Shown: positions 29,466 to 40,992, counted from the first letter of the stretch. The stretch: DNA of 64,000 nucleotides from Ignavibacteriales bacterium (GCA_016714125.1 JADJNX010000021.1:1-64000), one strand, 5' to 3'. Notes: generated from the letters alone by a model not told the origin. Numbers and translations are program-made.

Positions 29466-29876
29466 TTGGAGCATTTCCTTAAATTTGGTATTGAAAAGTT
29501 CGAGTTTTTTGTACCTTTAAGAACAGTTATAAAAGTTTTACCTGCTGCAACCATCAGGCAATACCCGACTGAGTTAAGTGGTTCATTGATGGGTTATATC
29601 ATAATTGAAGGTGAACCAGTAGCTGTAATTGATCTACATTATAGAATGGGATTAAGATTTGAGGAGCTTGAGCTCTCTCATAAAATGATTTTGATGACCT
29701 GGAATGGCTTTAAGTTCATCACCGTGGCAGATGAAGTTTCTGATGTAGTTGAACTTGATGCAGAAGAATTCAGCAATTTTGCAATGAATACTTACACAAA
29801 GGGGGCTGTTCTCATTGACTCAACCGGCAGGTTTATCATTAACGATTTGGGGTCGTTTATAAAGAGGACGTTCTAA
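29466..29876 (+). CDS. CheW-like scaffold protein, first gene of a chemosensory operon
   Basis: A 136-residue CheW-domain protein. The pattern EKFEFFVPLRTVIKVLPAA, PTELSGSLMGYIIIEGEPVA, VIDLHYRMG and FITVADEVSDVVEL follows the two-barrel CheW fold: an N-terminal strand, the I-x-G-E/P-V-x-V-I-D-L core, and the conserved V-D-x-V. CheW couples receptors to CheA. Start TTG 29466 has GGTGAG four bases before it. A second CheW is at 30728-31234; two CheW proteins are normal in Frz-like systems. It is divergent in sequence from the second one. Confidence 0.8.
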   Translation: MEHFLKFGIEKFEFFVPLRTVIKVLPAATIRQYPTELSGSLMGYIIIEGEPVAVIDLHYRMGLRFEELELSHKMILMTWNGFKFITVADEVSDVVELDAEEFSNFAMNTYTKGAVLIDSTGRFIINDLGSFIKRTF

Positions 29877-29916
29877 TTAATTTAACAACCGGAGAAAGAT
29901 TGTTGGAGGGGATGAG

Positions 29917-30726
29917 ATGAAAAGAGGGGAGAATGAGGATCTGTTCAGGAAGTTTACAGGATACCTGGAGAGAAAGTTCGGATGGTTCGTAATTCCGTCA
30001 AAAATTGAGAATACAGCTTTTATTCTTGGTAAACTCATTATGAAGCATGGTGAACCGGGAGTTATGGAAGTTTTTTTATCACCCGTTAACCATGATTACT
30101 TCTCAGCGGTTGACGAGGATGTGATTGACCTCTACTCTGTAAGTGAAACGTATTTCAACAGAGAGCCTGAAATTTTGGAACGCCTGAATCAACTTACCGA
30201 TTCAATACTGACTACCCGAGATAAAGTAAATATTTTATGTGCAGCATCGTCATCAGGGGAGGAGGTTTATAGCACTTCAATCAGTCTGAGAGATAATTTT
30301 TTCAACAACGAAGTATCAGTTTATGGGGCAGAAATCAATCAGAGACTGATAAATCTTGCGATGGGAGGGATATACACTGAGTGGTCGCTCAGGACATGTT
30401 CCAATGATTACAGAACCAGATATTTTGATCCTGAGGGAAAGAAATTTAAGCTTAAAGCAGAGTACATGAATAATGTCTATTTTAAGAGGTATAATTTGCT
30501 TTCTCAGAACATCGATTATTATTTTAACGGGATCAGGTTTGATATCATTTTGTGCAGGAATATTTTTTTATACTTGAATCCAAATGCTACCGAAAAAGTA
30601 CTTGAAAATCTTCTATCACTTCTTAATCCCGGTGGGTATCTCATTACAGGGTTAGCTGAAGGAGCGATATCTGAACGGCTAAAAAGAAACAGTTACGATG
30701 GATTCAGAAATATCTTTAAGTTCTAA
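29917..30726 (+). CDS. cheR: Chemoreceptor methyltransferase CheR
   Basis: CheR methylates glutamates on chemoreceptors using S-adenosylmethionine. The 269-residue protein shows SETYFNREPEILE (family TxFFR-type motif), LCAASSSGEEVYSTSI (SAM-binding GxGxGEE-type; here the usual CSTGEEPYS is varied), VYGAEINQRLINLAMGGIY and the FDIILCRNIFLYL segment. The helical N-terminal domain is present but short. It lies 40 bases after the first CheW and two bases before the second. No CheB methylesterase accompanies it in this operon, so removal of methyl groups would need another gene or is not done. Confidence 0.88.
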   Translation: MKRGENEDLFRKFTGYLERKFGWFVIPSKIENTAFILGKLIMKHGEPGVMEVFLSPVNHDYFSAVDEDVIDLYSVSETYFNREPEILERLNQLTDSILTTRDKVNILCAASSSGEEVYSTSISLRDNFFNNEVSVYGAEINQRLINLAMGGIYTEWSLRTCSNDYRTRYFDPEGKKFKLKAEYMNNVYFKRYNLLSQNIDYYFNGIRFDIILCRNIFLYLNPNATEKVLENLLSLLNPGGYLITGLAEGAISERLKRNSYDGFRNIFKF

Positions 30727-30727
30727 A

Positions 30728-31234
30728 ATGACTACCGACCATAGAAAAAAAATATTAGATGAGCGAGCCAATAAACTGGCTATTGTGAATCGTGTTGAGT
30801 TTGGTCAATCTGAAAAAAGAGAGTTTCTATCATTCAGTAGTGGTGGTGAGCATTATCTTCTCTCCTCTGAATATGTTGTTGAAGTGGTTCGTTACAAGGA
30901 AGTTACCATGCTTCCTGGTGTTGACAGGAAACTTGCCGGCATATTTAGTTTTCGTGGTTCAATTCTTGGTGCTTACGATGGTGAAAAGTTATTGAATGGC
31001 AAAAATGGTGAAAAAGTTGCAAATCACTCTATCATTGTTTGTGCTTTGGGAAGTGTGCAATTCGCAATTTCCTGTGAGGAGATAACGGGAATACAATACC
31101 GCTCACTCTCCGATTTATTAGAGAACAGTAGTGATGAACTTCTGCCTTCAATCATCAAGGGAGTATTTGATGACTCTGCCAGGTGTATCGATTTTGAAAA
31201 GTTAGTAAAAGACGAAAGTCTGAAAATTTTGTGA
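30728..31234 (+). CDS. CheW-domain scaffold protein, second copy
   Basis: A 168-residue CheW: after a charged N-terminal stretch comes REFLSFSSGGEHYLLSSEYV, VEVVRYKEVTMLPGVDRKLAG, IFSFRGSILGAYDGEKLL and IIVCALGSVQFAISCEEITG. ATG 30728 follows the CheR stop with a one-base gap; an earlier in-frame ATG at 30698 lies inside cheR and would add ten residues. It probably links the receptor at 31254 to the CheA at 32896. Confidence 0.87.
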   Translation: MTTDHRKKILDERANKLAIVNRVEFGQSEKREFLSFSSGGEHYLLSSEYVVEVVRYKEVTMLPGVDRKLAGIFSFRGSILGAYDGEKLLNGKNGEKVANHSIIVCALGSVQFAISCEEITGIQYRSLSDLLENSSDELLPSIIKGVFDDSARCIDFEKLVKDESLKIL

Positions 31235-31253
31235 TTTTAAAACAGGTTTCTTC

Positions 31254-32903
31254 ATGAACTGGATTAACAGTATATCAACCCGCTGGAAATTGTTTTTTTC
31301 ATTTTCAAGTTTAATTATCTTCTCTTTCCTTCTCATCTATTTCAATCTTGATGCGTATAACAGCATCGAAGAATTGACCACAGAAAAGGTTACATCATAT
31401 ACAAAGTTGTTACTGAATTAAACACTGTTCAAAAGAAAACGGGTGCAATTCAGGAGGAAGTAATAAACGCACTTCCTGGAGAATCGTGGGACAGGCAAAA
31501 GGAATATGACAAAATTAGAGAAGATTTTTGGGAAAGAACTGGATACAATAAAACGGAAGTTTGCAAAGGTTGAGGATATCAATATCCTGACAGATTTAAC
31601 AAAAACTGCCGATCAGTTTTTACTATCAACAGATTCCCTTTTAAATTATTTACATCTCTCGGTTAAGGGAACAGCTATTGATAAAAATATCCTCACCAAC
31701 CTTTCCAGGACACAACAAAGTAATTTTGCTCTTATAAATCTGGTAGTAAATAATCTAATTGCTGCTTATCAGATCAAAACCGAACAAAATATTCTCGCAG
31801 TTGATGATATAATAGACAATAAAAGGATGCTTTTGTTTATCACAGGGGGTTTTTTGGTACTGCTTGCTACCGCGCTCATAGCCTTTCTGACAACAAATCT
31901 TGCTCTTCCATTACTCGATTTAAGTAAAAGTGCAAAAGTGGTATCGACGGGTGATTTGACAGTGGTAGTAACACACACAGATCGAAAAGACGAGATTGGT
32001 GTGCTTGCCCGATCGTTTGCTGACATGATTGCTTCCCTGAAAGAAATTACTTCCGAACTTAATGAAGCTGTGGTTACACTTAATACCTATTCAAATAAAA
32101 TTTTTAGCAATACTGCCGAACTCGCAAGCAGCTCAACCGAGACGGTAGCTGCAATTACTGAAACCACCGCAACAGTTGAAGAAGTAAGACAGACTTCTTA
32201 TCTCTCAAACAAAAAAGCGAAAGAAGTGGCTGAAAGAGCACAGGAATCTTTTGATATTTCAGCAACGGGACAGGAATCAACCAGACAGACAATTGGTGTG
32301 ATCACAAAATTTGGCACTCACATGCACTCCATCTCGGATAACATTCTCAAACTTAATGAAAGAAGCAGACTGATTGGAGAAATTATTGCTGCGGTGAATG
32401 ATATCGCTGAACAATCTAATCTTCTTGCAGTTAATGCTTCAATCGAGGCAGCGAGAGCCGGTGAACAAGGGAAAGGATTTGCAGTGGTTGCCCAGGAGAT
32501 AAGGAATCTTTCAGAGCAGTCGAAACAGTCAACTTCGCAGGTGAGATTGATACTACAAGATATTCAGAACTTTGTAAATTCCGCAGTATTGTCAACCGAG
32601 CAAGCCTCGAAGGCACTTGAAGATGGAATTGCCACTTCAAATCAGACAGGTATAGTGATCACTGAACTTGTTAAAAGCATCGAATTGTCGTATGATGCAT
32701 CGCTCCAGATTACATCCTCGAATCAACAACAACAAATTGGGATGGACCAGATCGCATCAGCAATGGAGAATATCAGGACAGCCAGTTCACACAACGCCAA
32801 TTCCACACGCGAGGTGGAATCTTACACTAATCATTTATTGAACTTGAGCAACAGTATCGCGAATCAGATAAAGAAATTCAAATTCAAAAAGAGTGATGGA
32901 TAA
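31254..32903 (+). CDS. Methyl-accepting chemotaxis protein (frameshifted near N-terminus)
   Basis: A membrane chemoreceptor of about 549 residues. The first membrane helix is WKLFFSFSSLIIFSFLLIYF; the short periplasmic region (VVTELNTVQKKTGAIQEEV; LPGESWDRQKEYDKIRE) lies in two other frames because of breaks near 31400 and 31530. The main frame resumes at LEKIFGKELDTIKRK, then second helix LLFITGGFLVLLATALIAFL, HAMP domain, and the signalling hairpin with AEQSNLLAVNASIEAARAGE and GKGFAVVAQEIRNLSEQS. The sensory part is small and of unknown ligand. The gene overlaps the CheA start by eight bases. No C-terminal pentapeptide for CheR tethering is visible. Confidence 0.9.
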
Positions 32904-35307
32904 CAATTTTTACGACAGGTTATTCAAAACCTTTTCGGTAGAAGCAGAGGAACACTTGTTCCTGATGTCTGCCGGTCTGTTAAAACTTGAAAAAATCGCT
33001 TCTCCTGCTGTTGATGCCCCTGAATTAATCGAAGAGGTATATAGAGAGGCTCACATCCTCAAAGGTGCCTCACGAGCAGTTGGGCTCACTCAGATCGAGT
33101 TTCTTCTGCAACATATGGAAACCTATTTTTCTTTAGTAAAAAAAGAAGAGATAGAACCCGAACCAAACCATTTTGACCTCCTTTTTAAAGCCATAGATCT
33201 TGCCAAAGAATTTCTGCAGCTTAAAAAGCAGGGTTCGGATGATCCGGAAGGTGAAGAATCAATACGGCTGCTTAGTGAGGAAATTAGAGCTATGGCGCAA
33301 GGCACGCCCCTCAGAGGTCTTGTTGAAAAGGAAGTAATTTCAGGTTACACGGAAGAGGAGATTAAAAGGGACGGAGAGTATGCAACCTACAACCTTAATC
33401 TTAATAAAATAAGGAAAAACTCAAAAAAAGCACGATAATCTGGAAGATCCGAAAATAGAATCCCCAAGTTTAGCTGAAAATGATGTTATTCCTGTTGATC
33501 CTCTTTTAACACAAAGAAAAAAAAACGAAGAGCTTCGCCAGCCTCAGTGGACCCCTGAAACGATTAGAGTAAATACATCAAAAATTGATGATTTACGAAG
33601 CAGGACGGAAGAACTCTTAACAATTAAACTTAACTATGATCAGTTATTGAGTGACCTGAGAAAAGTTAATTCTTTGGTGGAATCGGAACAAAAAGGGATC
33701 GAGAGCCTGGCTGAGAGTTTAAGGCGACTTTTGCAATTGACAAAGGAGATGCCGGCCGATATCAAAGAACAGATTAAGGATATCTCCAAATCCGTCAATG
33801 CTTTGGTCGAAAGTTCCTATTTAAATAGCCGAAATGTGAGTGATGTTGTTAGTTCGATTAAAAAACAAAAATCAGCATCTCACAGACTCATTAATGAAGT
33901 TTCAGATCAGGCTCAAACTTTGTTGATGCTTCCGTTCAGTTTTGTGCTCGATTTTCTCCCAAAATCTGTCAGAGACCTTGCCAAACATCTGAACAAAGAA
34001 GTTAATCTTGTTATTACGGGTGCTGATATTGAGGTTGACAGGCGAATCCTGGAAGAGTTGAAGGATCCACTTCTACATATAGTCAGAAATAGTGTTGATC
34101 ACGGAATTGAAAAACCTGAAGAGCGATTAAAAGCAGGGAAACCTGCAACCGGAATGATAAACATTGAAGTTACGGGACCTATTGAGGGCAATATCGAAAT
34201 GATCATTTCCGATGATGGAGGGGCTTGATGTTGAAACATTGCGGCTGAAGGGAATTGAAAAGGGATGGTATTCGCAGGTGATTCGCCTGAGCAAATAAAA
34301 CAAAAAATTGAGGATATGATATTTGATTCGGGTGTCACGACTTCCGGGGTGGTGACTGACATTTCAGGAAGGGGACTTGGGATGAGTATCGTGAAAGAGA
34401 AAGTCGAAAAACTTAAAGGATCTATTTCACTTAAATCTGAAAATGGGAAATCGATGCAGGTAATCCTTAAGTTACCTGTAACCATTTCTTCAACGAGGGG
34501 GGTACTTGTAAAAGCCGGCAATTTTAAATTTATTCTTGAATCACAATTTGTGGAAAAGATAGCGAGAATTCCCAAATCAAGAATTAAGTATTTTGGAAAC
34601 GGTTATGGAATTCAGCTTGAAGATAAAATCATCCCTCTGAGCATAATTAAAAGTGATTTGGGGATAGACAACAGGCCTGTAACAGATGATGTGATTCCTT
34701 CAGTTTTCATCACTTCAAAGGGAAGTCTCTTGCCATTGCTGTTGATGAAATTTATAAGGAACAAGAGATTATTATTAAACCTTTTCAAGTTCCTATTGAG
34801 GGCATTAAGACCTACTCGGGAGCGACAATACTTGGAGACGGAAAATTATATCCTGTGCTTAGTGCAGCTTATCTTCTTGGAGTTGAAGAAGTGAACAGGA
34901 GTGACAGAAAAATGATAGGCGATAAACGCACTATCCAATTACTTGTAGTTGATGATTCAATGACCTCACGCACGCTCCTTTTAGAAATCCTGGAGTTTGC
35001 TGCTTTCAAGGTGGATACGGCAGAGGATGGAGTGGAAGCTTACGGGATGCTTATGTCCAAACATTATGATCTGTTGGTCTCTGATATTGAGATGCCAAAT
35101 ATGAATGGTCTTGAGCTCACATCGAAGGTCAGGGAGACGGTAGCGCTGACCAGTTTACCTGTAATTCTGGTGACCGGACTTGCCAAAGATGAGGATAAAG
35201 ACCGCGGAATCAAGGCGGGAGCAAACGCTTATATCCTGAAAAAGAGTTTTGATCAGTCAGTTTTGATCGAAACTATTAATTTTTTGCTCCAAAAAAAAGA
35301 AAATTAA
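32896..35307 (+). CDS. CheA-REC hybrid chemosensory histidine kinase (FrzE-like; several frameshifts)
   Basis: About 803 residues if repaired, in one gene. Domain order: Hpt with phosphoacceptor His about 53 (REAHILKGASRAVG); a linker; dimerisation helices; HATPase (LHIVRNSVDHGIEKPEER; VVTDISGRGLGMSIVKEKVE); CheW-like P5 (SSTRGVLVKAGNFKFILES; PVLSAAYLLGVEE); then in the same frame a receiver domain (IQLLVVDDSMTSRTLLLEI; acceptor Asp in LLVSDIEMPNMNG; LVTGLA; KKSFD). The P2 domain is absent. Breaks lie near 33430, 34225-34265 and 34735. The CheA-to-REC junction at about 34850-34950 is in one open frame, so the fusion does not depend on any repair. It resembles FrzE of Myxococcus, where REC modulates the kinase. 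Confidence 0.88.
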
Positions 35308-35407
35308 CTTAATCAATAAATAAATAACACACTCTTTTATAGATTAGCAATATGGGATTTTTAAAATTCCGATTGAAAAAGAGAGAAATCGAGACCTGAG
35401 GATTTTA

Positions 35408-36679
35408 ATGGAAATGTATCTATTAGTAGTTGAAGACAGCCCCACTCAGTTAGAGCAGCTTGCCTATATCCTTGAAAGTGAAGGATACCGTGTAAAGACG
35501 GCCGTCAATGGTGCTCTGGCACTAAAAGTGGTGGAGGAAGAAAAACCTGCTCTTGTAATAACCGATATTTTGATGCCTGAGATGGATGGATATGATTTGT
35601 GTAAAACCCTTAAAAACACAAATGATACCAAAGAAATCCCCGTGATGCTTCTCACTAACCTTTCTGATCCTCATGATGTTATCAAAGGCCTGCAATCAGG
35701 GGCTGATAACTTTCTTACCAAACCATATAACAAAGATTTCCTTCTCTCAAGAATCAGATATATATTGGTTAATCAGGAGATTCGTCTAAATTCTCCTGTC
35801 TCCAATATGGGGATGGAAATTGTATTTGGCGGTAAAAAGTATTTTATAAATTCTGACAAAATTCAGATAATCGATTTACTTTTGTCAACTTATGAAAACG
35901 CTATACAGAAGAATGGTGAACTTGCAGAAGCAAACCAGCAACTCCTCAGAATGCACAGAGAGCTTGCGAAGAAAAATCATGAACTCGAAAAATTGAACAG
36001 AGAGAAAAACAAATTTCTATCGATGGCTGCCCATGATTTAAGGAATCCAATTGGGGCGATCTTAAGTTTCGGACTGATTCTTCAGGAAGAAGGAAAGAAA
36101 AAACTTTCAGAGGATGAGCAGGAGTTTATAAAGATAATTGTAAAATCGAGCGATTTTGTCCTTCAACTCCTTAATGAACTTCTCGACATTTCAGTAATTG
36201 AGTCAGGTGAAGTTAATCTAAAAACCATGGATGTTGAATTTACAACTCTTGTACAAAACAACATTTCGTTAAACCGTGTGCTTGCAGATAAAAAAGATAT
36301 TGAATTGGTTTATGAATCCAATTTGGAAGAGGTTGAAATCACTATCGATCCTGTAAAAATTGAGCAGGTATTAAATAATTTGATTTCAAATGCAATAAAG
36401 TTTTCCTTCCCAAACAATCCTATAAAAGTGTTTGTTAAAAAAGGAATAAATGAATTATTATTTGGCGTAAAAGATACAGGACAGGGAATCCCTGGAACTG
36501 AGATCAACAAACTGTTTATTCCGTTTGAGAAGCTAAGTGTGAAATCCACTGCCGGAGAAAAGAGTACCGGACTGGGACTCGTAATTGTGAAGAAGATTAT
36601 GGAAGCCCACAAGGGAAGAGTAGAAGTTGAAAGCCAACAGGGCAAGGGTACAACTTTTACATGTACCCTTCCTATGTAA
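35408..36679 (+). CDS. Response regulator-histidine kinase hybrid, last gene of the chemosensory operon
   Basis: A 423-residue cytoplasmic protein. The N-terminal receiver domain has Asp9-Asp10 pair in VVEDSPTQLEQL, phosphoacceptor Asp about 53 in LVITDILMPEMDGYD, and Lys in FLTKPYNKDF. A linker with FGGKKYFINSDKIQIIDLLL follows, then a coiled coil (about 170-200), HisKA (SMAAHDLRNPIGAILSFG) and HATPase (NNLISNAIKFSFPNN; VKDTGQGIPGTE; STGLGLVIVKKIMEAH). It has no membrane segment. With CheA-REC it may form a phosphorelay in which the REC part receives phosphate and controls the kinase. Its stop overlaps the convergent efflux gene by eight bases. Confidence 0.9.
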   Translation: MEMYLLVVEDSPTQLEQLAYILESEGYRVKTAVNGALALKVVEEEKPALVITDILMPEMDGYDLCKTLKNTNDTKEIPVMLLTNLSDPHDVIKGLQSGADNFLTKPYNKDFLLSRIRYILVNQEIRLNSPVSNMGMEIVFGGKKYFINSDKIQIIDLLLSTYENAIQKNGELAEANQQLLRMHRELAKKNHELEKLNREKNKFLSMAAHDLRNPIGAILSFGLILQEEGKKKLSEDEQEFIKIIVKSSDFVLQLLNELLDISVIESGEVNLKTMDVEFTTLVQNNISLNRVLADKKDIELVYESNLEEVEITIDPVKIEQVLNNLISNAIKFSFPNNPIKVFVKKGINELLFGVKDTGQGIPGTEINKLFIPFEKLSVKSTAGEKSTGLGLVIVKKIMEAHKGRVEVESQQGKGTTFTCTLPM

Positions 36680-39600
36680 TAAATTTTATTTTTTCCATCT
36701 CTGAAAGATCAGGGAGAATATGAATCTCCTTTGGTGACAGATACGAGTACATAGCCGGGATTACAAACAATGTTAGTACAGTAGAAAATATCAATCCTGC
36801 AATGATTGCAATTCCCATGGATACTCTGCTTTCTGATCCGGCTCCAAGAGCAAGGGCAATAGGCAGGGTGCCCAGGATTGTTGAAAGACTTGTCATCAGG
36901 ATAGGTCTAAACCTCAGCTCTGCTGCTTCTTTCACTGCGGCAACTCTTTCAACCCCCGCCTCCCTTCGCTGATTAGCAAATTCCACAATCAAAATTCCAT
37001 TTTTTGTCACTAATCCGATCAGCATAATTTGACCAATCTGACTAAAAATATTCAAAGTTTGTCCAAAAAGTGAGAGTGAAATCACTGCTCCTGCAATCGC
37101 AAGAGGAACTGTTAACATAATGATAAAGGGATCCCTGAAACTTTCAAACTGAGCCGCAAGGACAAGGAAAATCAGGATGATGGCGAGTCCAAATGTGAAA
37201 ATGAGGGAAGATGAACTCTCAACAAATTCTTTTGAAGCACCTTCGAGTGCTGTTGAAAATTTATCCGTCAAAACGGCATCAGCAATTCTATCCATTTCAG
37301 CAATTCCATCACCGATGGTTTTCCCTTCAGCAAGACCCGCAGAGATAGTTGCAGAGGCAAATCTGTTGAAGCGGAAAAGCTGGGGTGGTGAACTTCTTTC
37401 AGTCAGAGAGACAATGTTATCCAACTGAATCAGATCACCTTTTTTGTTCTTTACAAAGATCGATTTGAGATCCATCGGTTTGTTTCGGTCAGATCTTTGG
37501 TATTGTCCAATCACCTGATATTGTTTGCCATTCATGATAAAATAGCCAAATCGTTGTCCACTGAGGGAAAATTGCAGTGTGGTTGCAACATCGGAGACAG
37601 AGACCCCCAGGTCGCGTGCCTTTGATCTGTCAATTTCCACTACAATTTCGGGTTTGTTAAACTTTAGATTAACATCAGTAACAGCGAAAACGGGACTTTG
37701 ACGAGCTTCAGCTAAAAATTTTGGAATCATCTCCCTTAATTCCTCGAAACTGTTAGCCTGAATAACATATTGTACGGGGAGTCCACCTCTTGAACCTCCA
37801 CCAATCGATTGCTCCTGAATGACAATAGCCCTGGCGTCATTTAACCCTTTAGCGGCTGCTGAAAGTTGCTGGGCAATTTGTGCCTGAGTTCTTTCTCTTT
37901 CATTTGGTTCGGATAATAAAATCCGGATGAAGCCTGAGTTACTCGAATTTCCACCAAATCCTGGAGATGTGACCGAAACCATTGTTATCACTTCGGGAGC
38001 AAGTTCTTTTACCTGCTCAATCATCCTGTTAATGTAAAAATCCATAAAATCGAATGTGGTTCCCTCCGGTGCAGTCGCTGTGATTCTCATTGCACTCCGG
38101 TCTTCCTGTGGGGCAAGCTCCGACTGAAGATTTCTTCCGAAGTAATATATTGCCAAAGCAGAAAGAAGGATTATTATAAAAGAAACCCACCTGACCGTCA
38201 TAAATGCCTCAAGCATGTCCCTGTAAGTTTTTGACATCCATACGAAAAAAGGTTCAGTCATATTGTAAAATTTTGAGTGAGACTCTGATGATCTCAGGAG
38301 CTTTGAACTGAGCATTGGTGTGAGGGTAAGCGCCACAAAAGCAGAAATTATTACAGAACCTGCAATTACATATCCAAATTCTTTGAACAGTTTTCCGGTT
38401 AGTCCTTCGAGAAAAACGATTGGGAGGAATACAGACGCAAGAGCTACAGTTGTTGACACAATTGCAAAAAAGATTTCTGATGATCCTTTTGCTGCAGCTT
38501 CAATTGGGGTGAGCCCGTCCTCTATTTTTTTGTAGATATTTTCGAGCACAACTATAGCATCGTCAACAACGATACCAATTGCCAGAACAATCCCGAGGAG
38601 AGTTAATACATTTATCGAAAATCCGGCAAGGTACATAATAAAAAATGCACCAATGAGAGAGATAGGAATGGCAAGGATTGGAATCATCGTAGTTCTCCAA
38701 TTCCGAAGGAAGAGGAAAATTATTATGATTACGAGCCCAAAAGCGATAAAAATTGTTTCGATTACCTCGCCAATTGAATTTCTGATAAACGTTGTATTAT
38801 CAAAACCAAGGTCTAATTGTAAATCAGCCGGCAGGTCTTTTTTAATCCTCTCAAGTCTTTTATAAAATTCATCTGCGATTTCAATATGATTGCTTCCCGG
38901 CAGTGGAACAATTACAATTCCGGTCATTGGAATTCCATCACGGCGAAGAATTGTTCGATCATTCTCCGGGTAATATTCGGCATAACCGATGTCTGAAAAT
39001 CTGACGGTATTTCCCTTGATTATCTTTGATTATCAATTTGTTAAAATCTTCTGGAGTTTGAAGAAGTCCAAGAGTTCTAACCGTCAATTCAGTGTTATCA
39101 CCCTCAATTTTACCCGACGGTAGTTCAATGTTTTCACTCCGCAATGTATTTCTAACTTCTACAGGAGTGATACCATAGGCATTTAATTTTGCCGGGTCCA
39201 TCCAGAGCCGCATTGAATAACGCTTTTCACCCCAAATTTGAATCTGACTTACGCCGGGGATTGTCTGGAGTTGCTCTTTAAGAACATTCCTGGCATAATC
39301 AGAGAGTTCAAGAAGTGTTTTCTCATTTGATCTGACTGTTACCATTACAATAGGGGTTGCGTCAGCATCGGCTTTTGTTACAACCGGAGGATCAATATCG
39401 GGGGGGAGTTGATTTGTCGCTCTTGAAACTCTGTCCCGGACATCATTTGCAGCTGTTTCGAGATCAACATCTATATTAAACTCTACAGTGATGTTGCTTC
39501 TACCATCGCGGGAAGAGGAGGTAAGACTTTGAATTCCTGCGATACCGTTGATCGACTCTTCAAGAGGTTCAGTGATCTGAGCTTCAATTACAGTGGCATT

Positions 39601-39762
39601 AGCACCAACATATGAGGTTGAAACTGTAATAATTGGGGGATCGATACTTGGATATTCTCTTACACCAAGAGAAGTATAACCAATTGCTCCAAAGAGGATA
39701 ATGGTGATTGACATAACAATCGCAAGCACCGGCCTGCGGATACTGATTGATGATAAACTCAT
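36672..39762 (-). CDS. RND efflux permease, HAE1 type (one frameshift)
   Basis: An inner-membrane proton-driven exporter of about 1,030 residues. The N-terminus SISIRRPVLAIVMSITIILF is typical. Proton relay residues are visible: the DD pair in GIVVDDAIVVLENIY in TM4 and the Lys in LVTKNGILIVEFANQRREAG in TM10. The frame breaks near 39020 in a GGGAAA stretch; between the two long pieces the other frame reads TVRFSDIGYAEYYPEND. The gene follows its adaptor by ten bases. Substrate is unknown: HAE1 members export antibiotics, detergents, fatty acids or other hydrophobics. No TolC-like channel is adjacent. Confidence 0.92.
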
Positions 39763-39771
39763 GAGGCGCCC

Positions 39772-40842
39772 CTACTTGCCGATTTCAGTGAGTTTAATGG
39801 GGGAGTTATTCCTTAGCTGAATCAAACCCGAAACAATCATGGTATCGCCTTCCGCTATTCCACTTAAAATTTGAACAACTTTTTCATTCCTATCACCTGT
39901 TTGAACGGGGACAGAGACAGCTTTGCCACCTTTATAAAGAAAAACTGAAAAGCCGGAAATTTCAGGTATAAGTGATTCACTATTTATGAGAATGGTCTTT
40001 ACAGGAGCGGACAGACTGACTAAAACTTCAACAACCTTGCCGGGGATAATATCGTTACTTCTTCCCGAAACATAAGCCCTGACTTTAAGAGTGGCTGTTT
40101 GTTGATCAACACCCGGTTCAATTGCATAAATCTTTGCTTGCAGAGGGTCAACTTCATTTCCTGTTGTAAATGAAATGGTTCTGCCCTCTTTCATGTAGAT
40201 CGAATAATTTTGAGGTACCGTGAAATCAATTTTAAGAGCTGCTTTATTTTGAAGTGTAGCAATTTTAACCCCGGGAGTTGCAAATGCACCTTCAGAGACA
40301 TACCGCAATCCAATCTGACCTGAAAATGGGGCTCTTATTTCAGTTTTTGCTATTTGAGCTTTAAGCAGATCGATATCAGCTTCGATCGACCGGTACTCAA
40401 ATACAGCGTTATCATACTGTTCCTGGGAGGTACCGTTTAGCTCAAGCAGTTTTTTCTGTCGGTCAAGATTTTGTGACGCAAGTTGTAATTTAACTTCATT
40501 CTTTTTTAATTGAGCTTGAAGTTCTGAATCATTGATCTTAACCAGTAACTGACCTTTGGCGACAGAAGATCCCTCCTTAAAATGGATTTTAGTTATTTTA
40601 CCGGCAACCTCAGGTGACAGGTCAACCCATTCGTCGGCAATTACCTTTCCCATTACTTTGATTTCAGAAGCAAAAGAATCGTATCTTAGAATTTTTCCTT
40701 TAACTTTTGCAGGTCCATCAGATTTTGTTGGTTTACCTTTGTCGGCTTTTTTCTCACCTGAAGTGAACAAAGGGTAAACAATTAAAGTACGGATGATCAG
40801 TGCTATAACTGAATAGATAATTATTTTGGTTTTCTTTGCCAT
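39772..40842 (-). CDS. RND efflux periplasmic adaptor (membrane fusion protein)
   Basis: A 356-residue adaptor linking the RND permease to an outer-membrane channel. After a membrane anchor (IIIYSVIALIIRTLIVYPLF) come a biotinyl-lipoyl-like half motif (VDLSPEVAGKITKIHFKEG), an alpha hairpin (about 120-170), the other half (TEIRAPFSGQIGLRYVSEGA), then beta-barrel and membrane-proximal domains (VVQILSGIAEGDTMIVSGL). It lies ten bases before the permease on the same strand, the usual order. The Arg in the anchor helix is odd. No regulator gene lies next to it. Confidence 0.93.
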   Translation of the reverse strand: MAKKTKIIIYSVIALIIRTLIVYPLFTSGEKKADKGKPTKSDGPAKVKGKILRYDSFASEIKVMGKVIADEWVDLSPEVAGKITKIHFKEGSSVAKGQLLVKINDSELQAQLKKNEVKLQLASQNLDRQKKLLELNGTSQEQYDNAVFEYRSIEADIDLLKAQIAKTEIRAPFSGQIGLRYVSEGAFATPGVKIATLQNKAALKIDFTVPQNYSIYMKEGRTISFTTGNEVDPLQAKIYAIEPGVDQQTATLKVRAYVSGRSNDIIPGKVVEVLVSLSAPVKTILINSESLIPEISGFSVFLYKGGKAVSVPVQTGDRNEKVVQILSGIAEGDTMIVSGLIQLRNNSPIKLTEIGK

Positions 40843-40960
40843 ACTGTTTAAAAACTCGCGAATAATTTATAATCTAATACCGTGTATCACCAATTATATT
40901 CACTTAACACGGTAATTGAAACTTAATCAAAATTTAATGTAAAACGACTCTGAATATAGT

Positions 40961-40968
40961 TAATTTTG
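40961..40968 (+). promoter_or_regulatory. Possible -7 promoter element
   Basis: TAATTTTG fits the Bacteroidetes TAnnTTTG -7 element and lies 25-32 bases before the small ORF at 40993. No good -33 element is seen. Position relative to ATG is nearly that of the 8254 element and its gene. Confidence 0.3.
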
Positions 40969-40992
40969 GACTAAAATTAATTTCGAATCAAA

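Noticed and set aside
34855..35307. Free CheY-like response regulator gene after cheA
   Set aside because: The frame is continuous with the C-terminal CheW-like domain of CheA through about 34850-34950 with no stop or start signal between, so it is a fused receiver domain.
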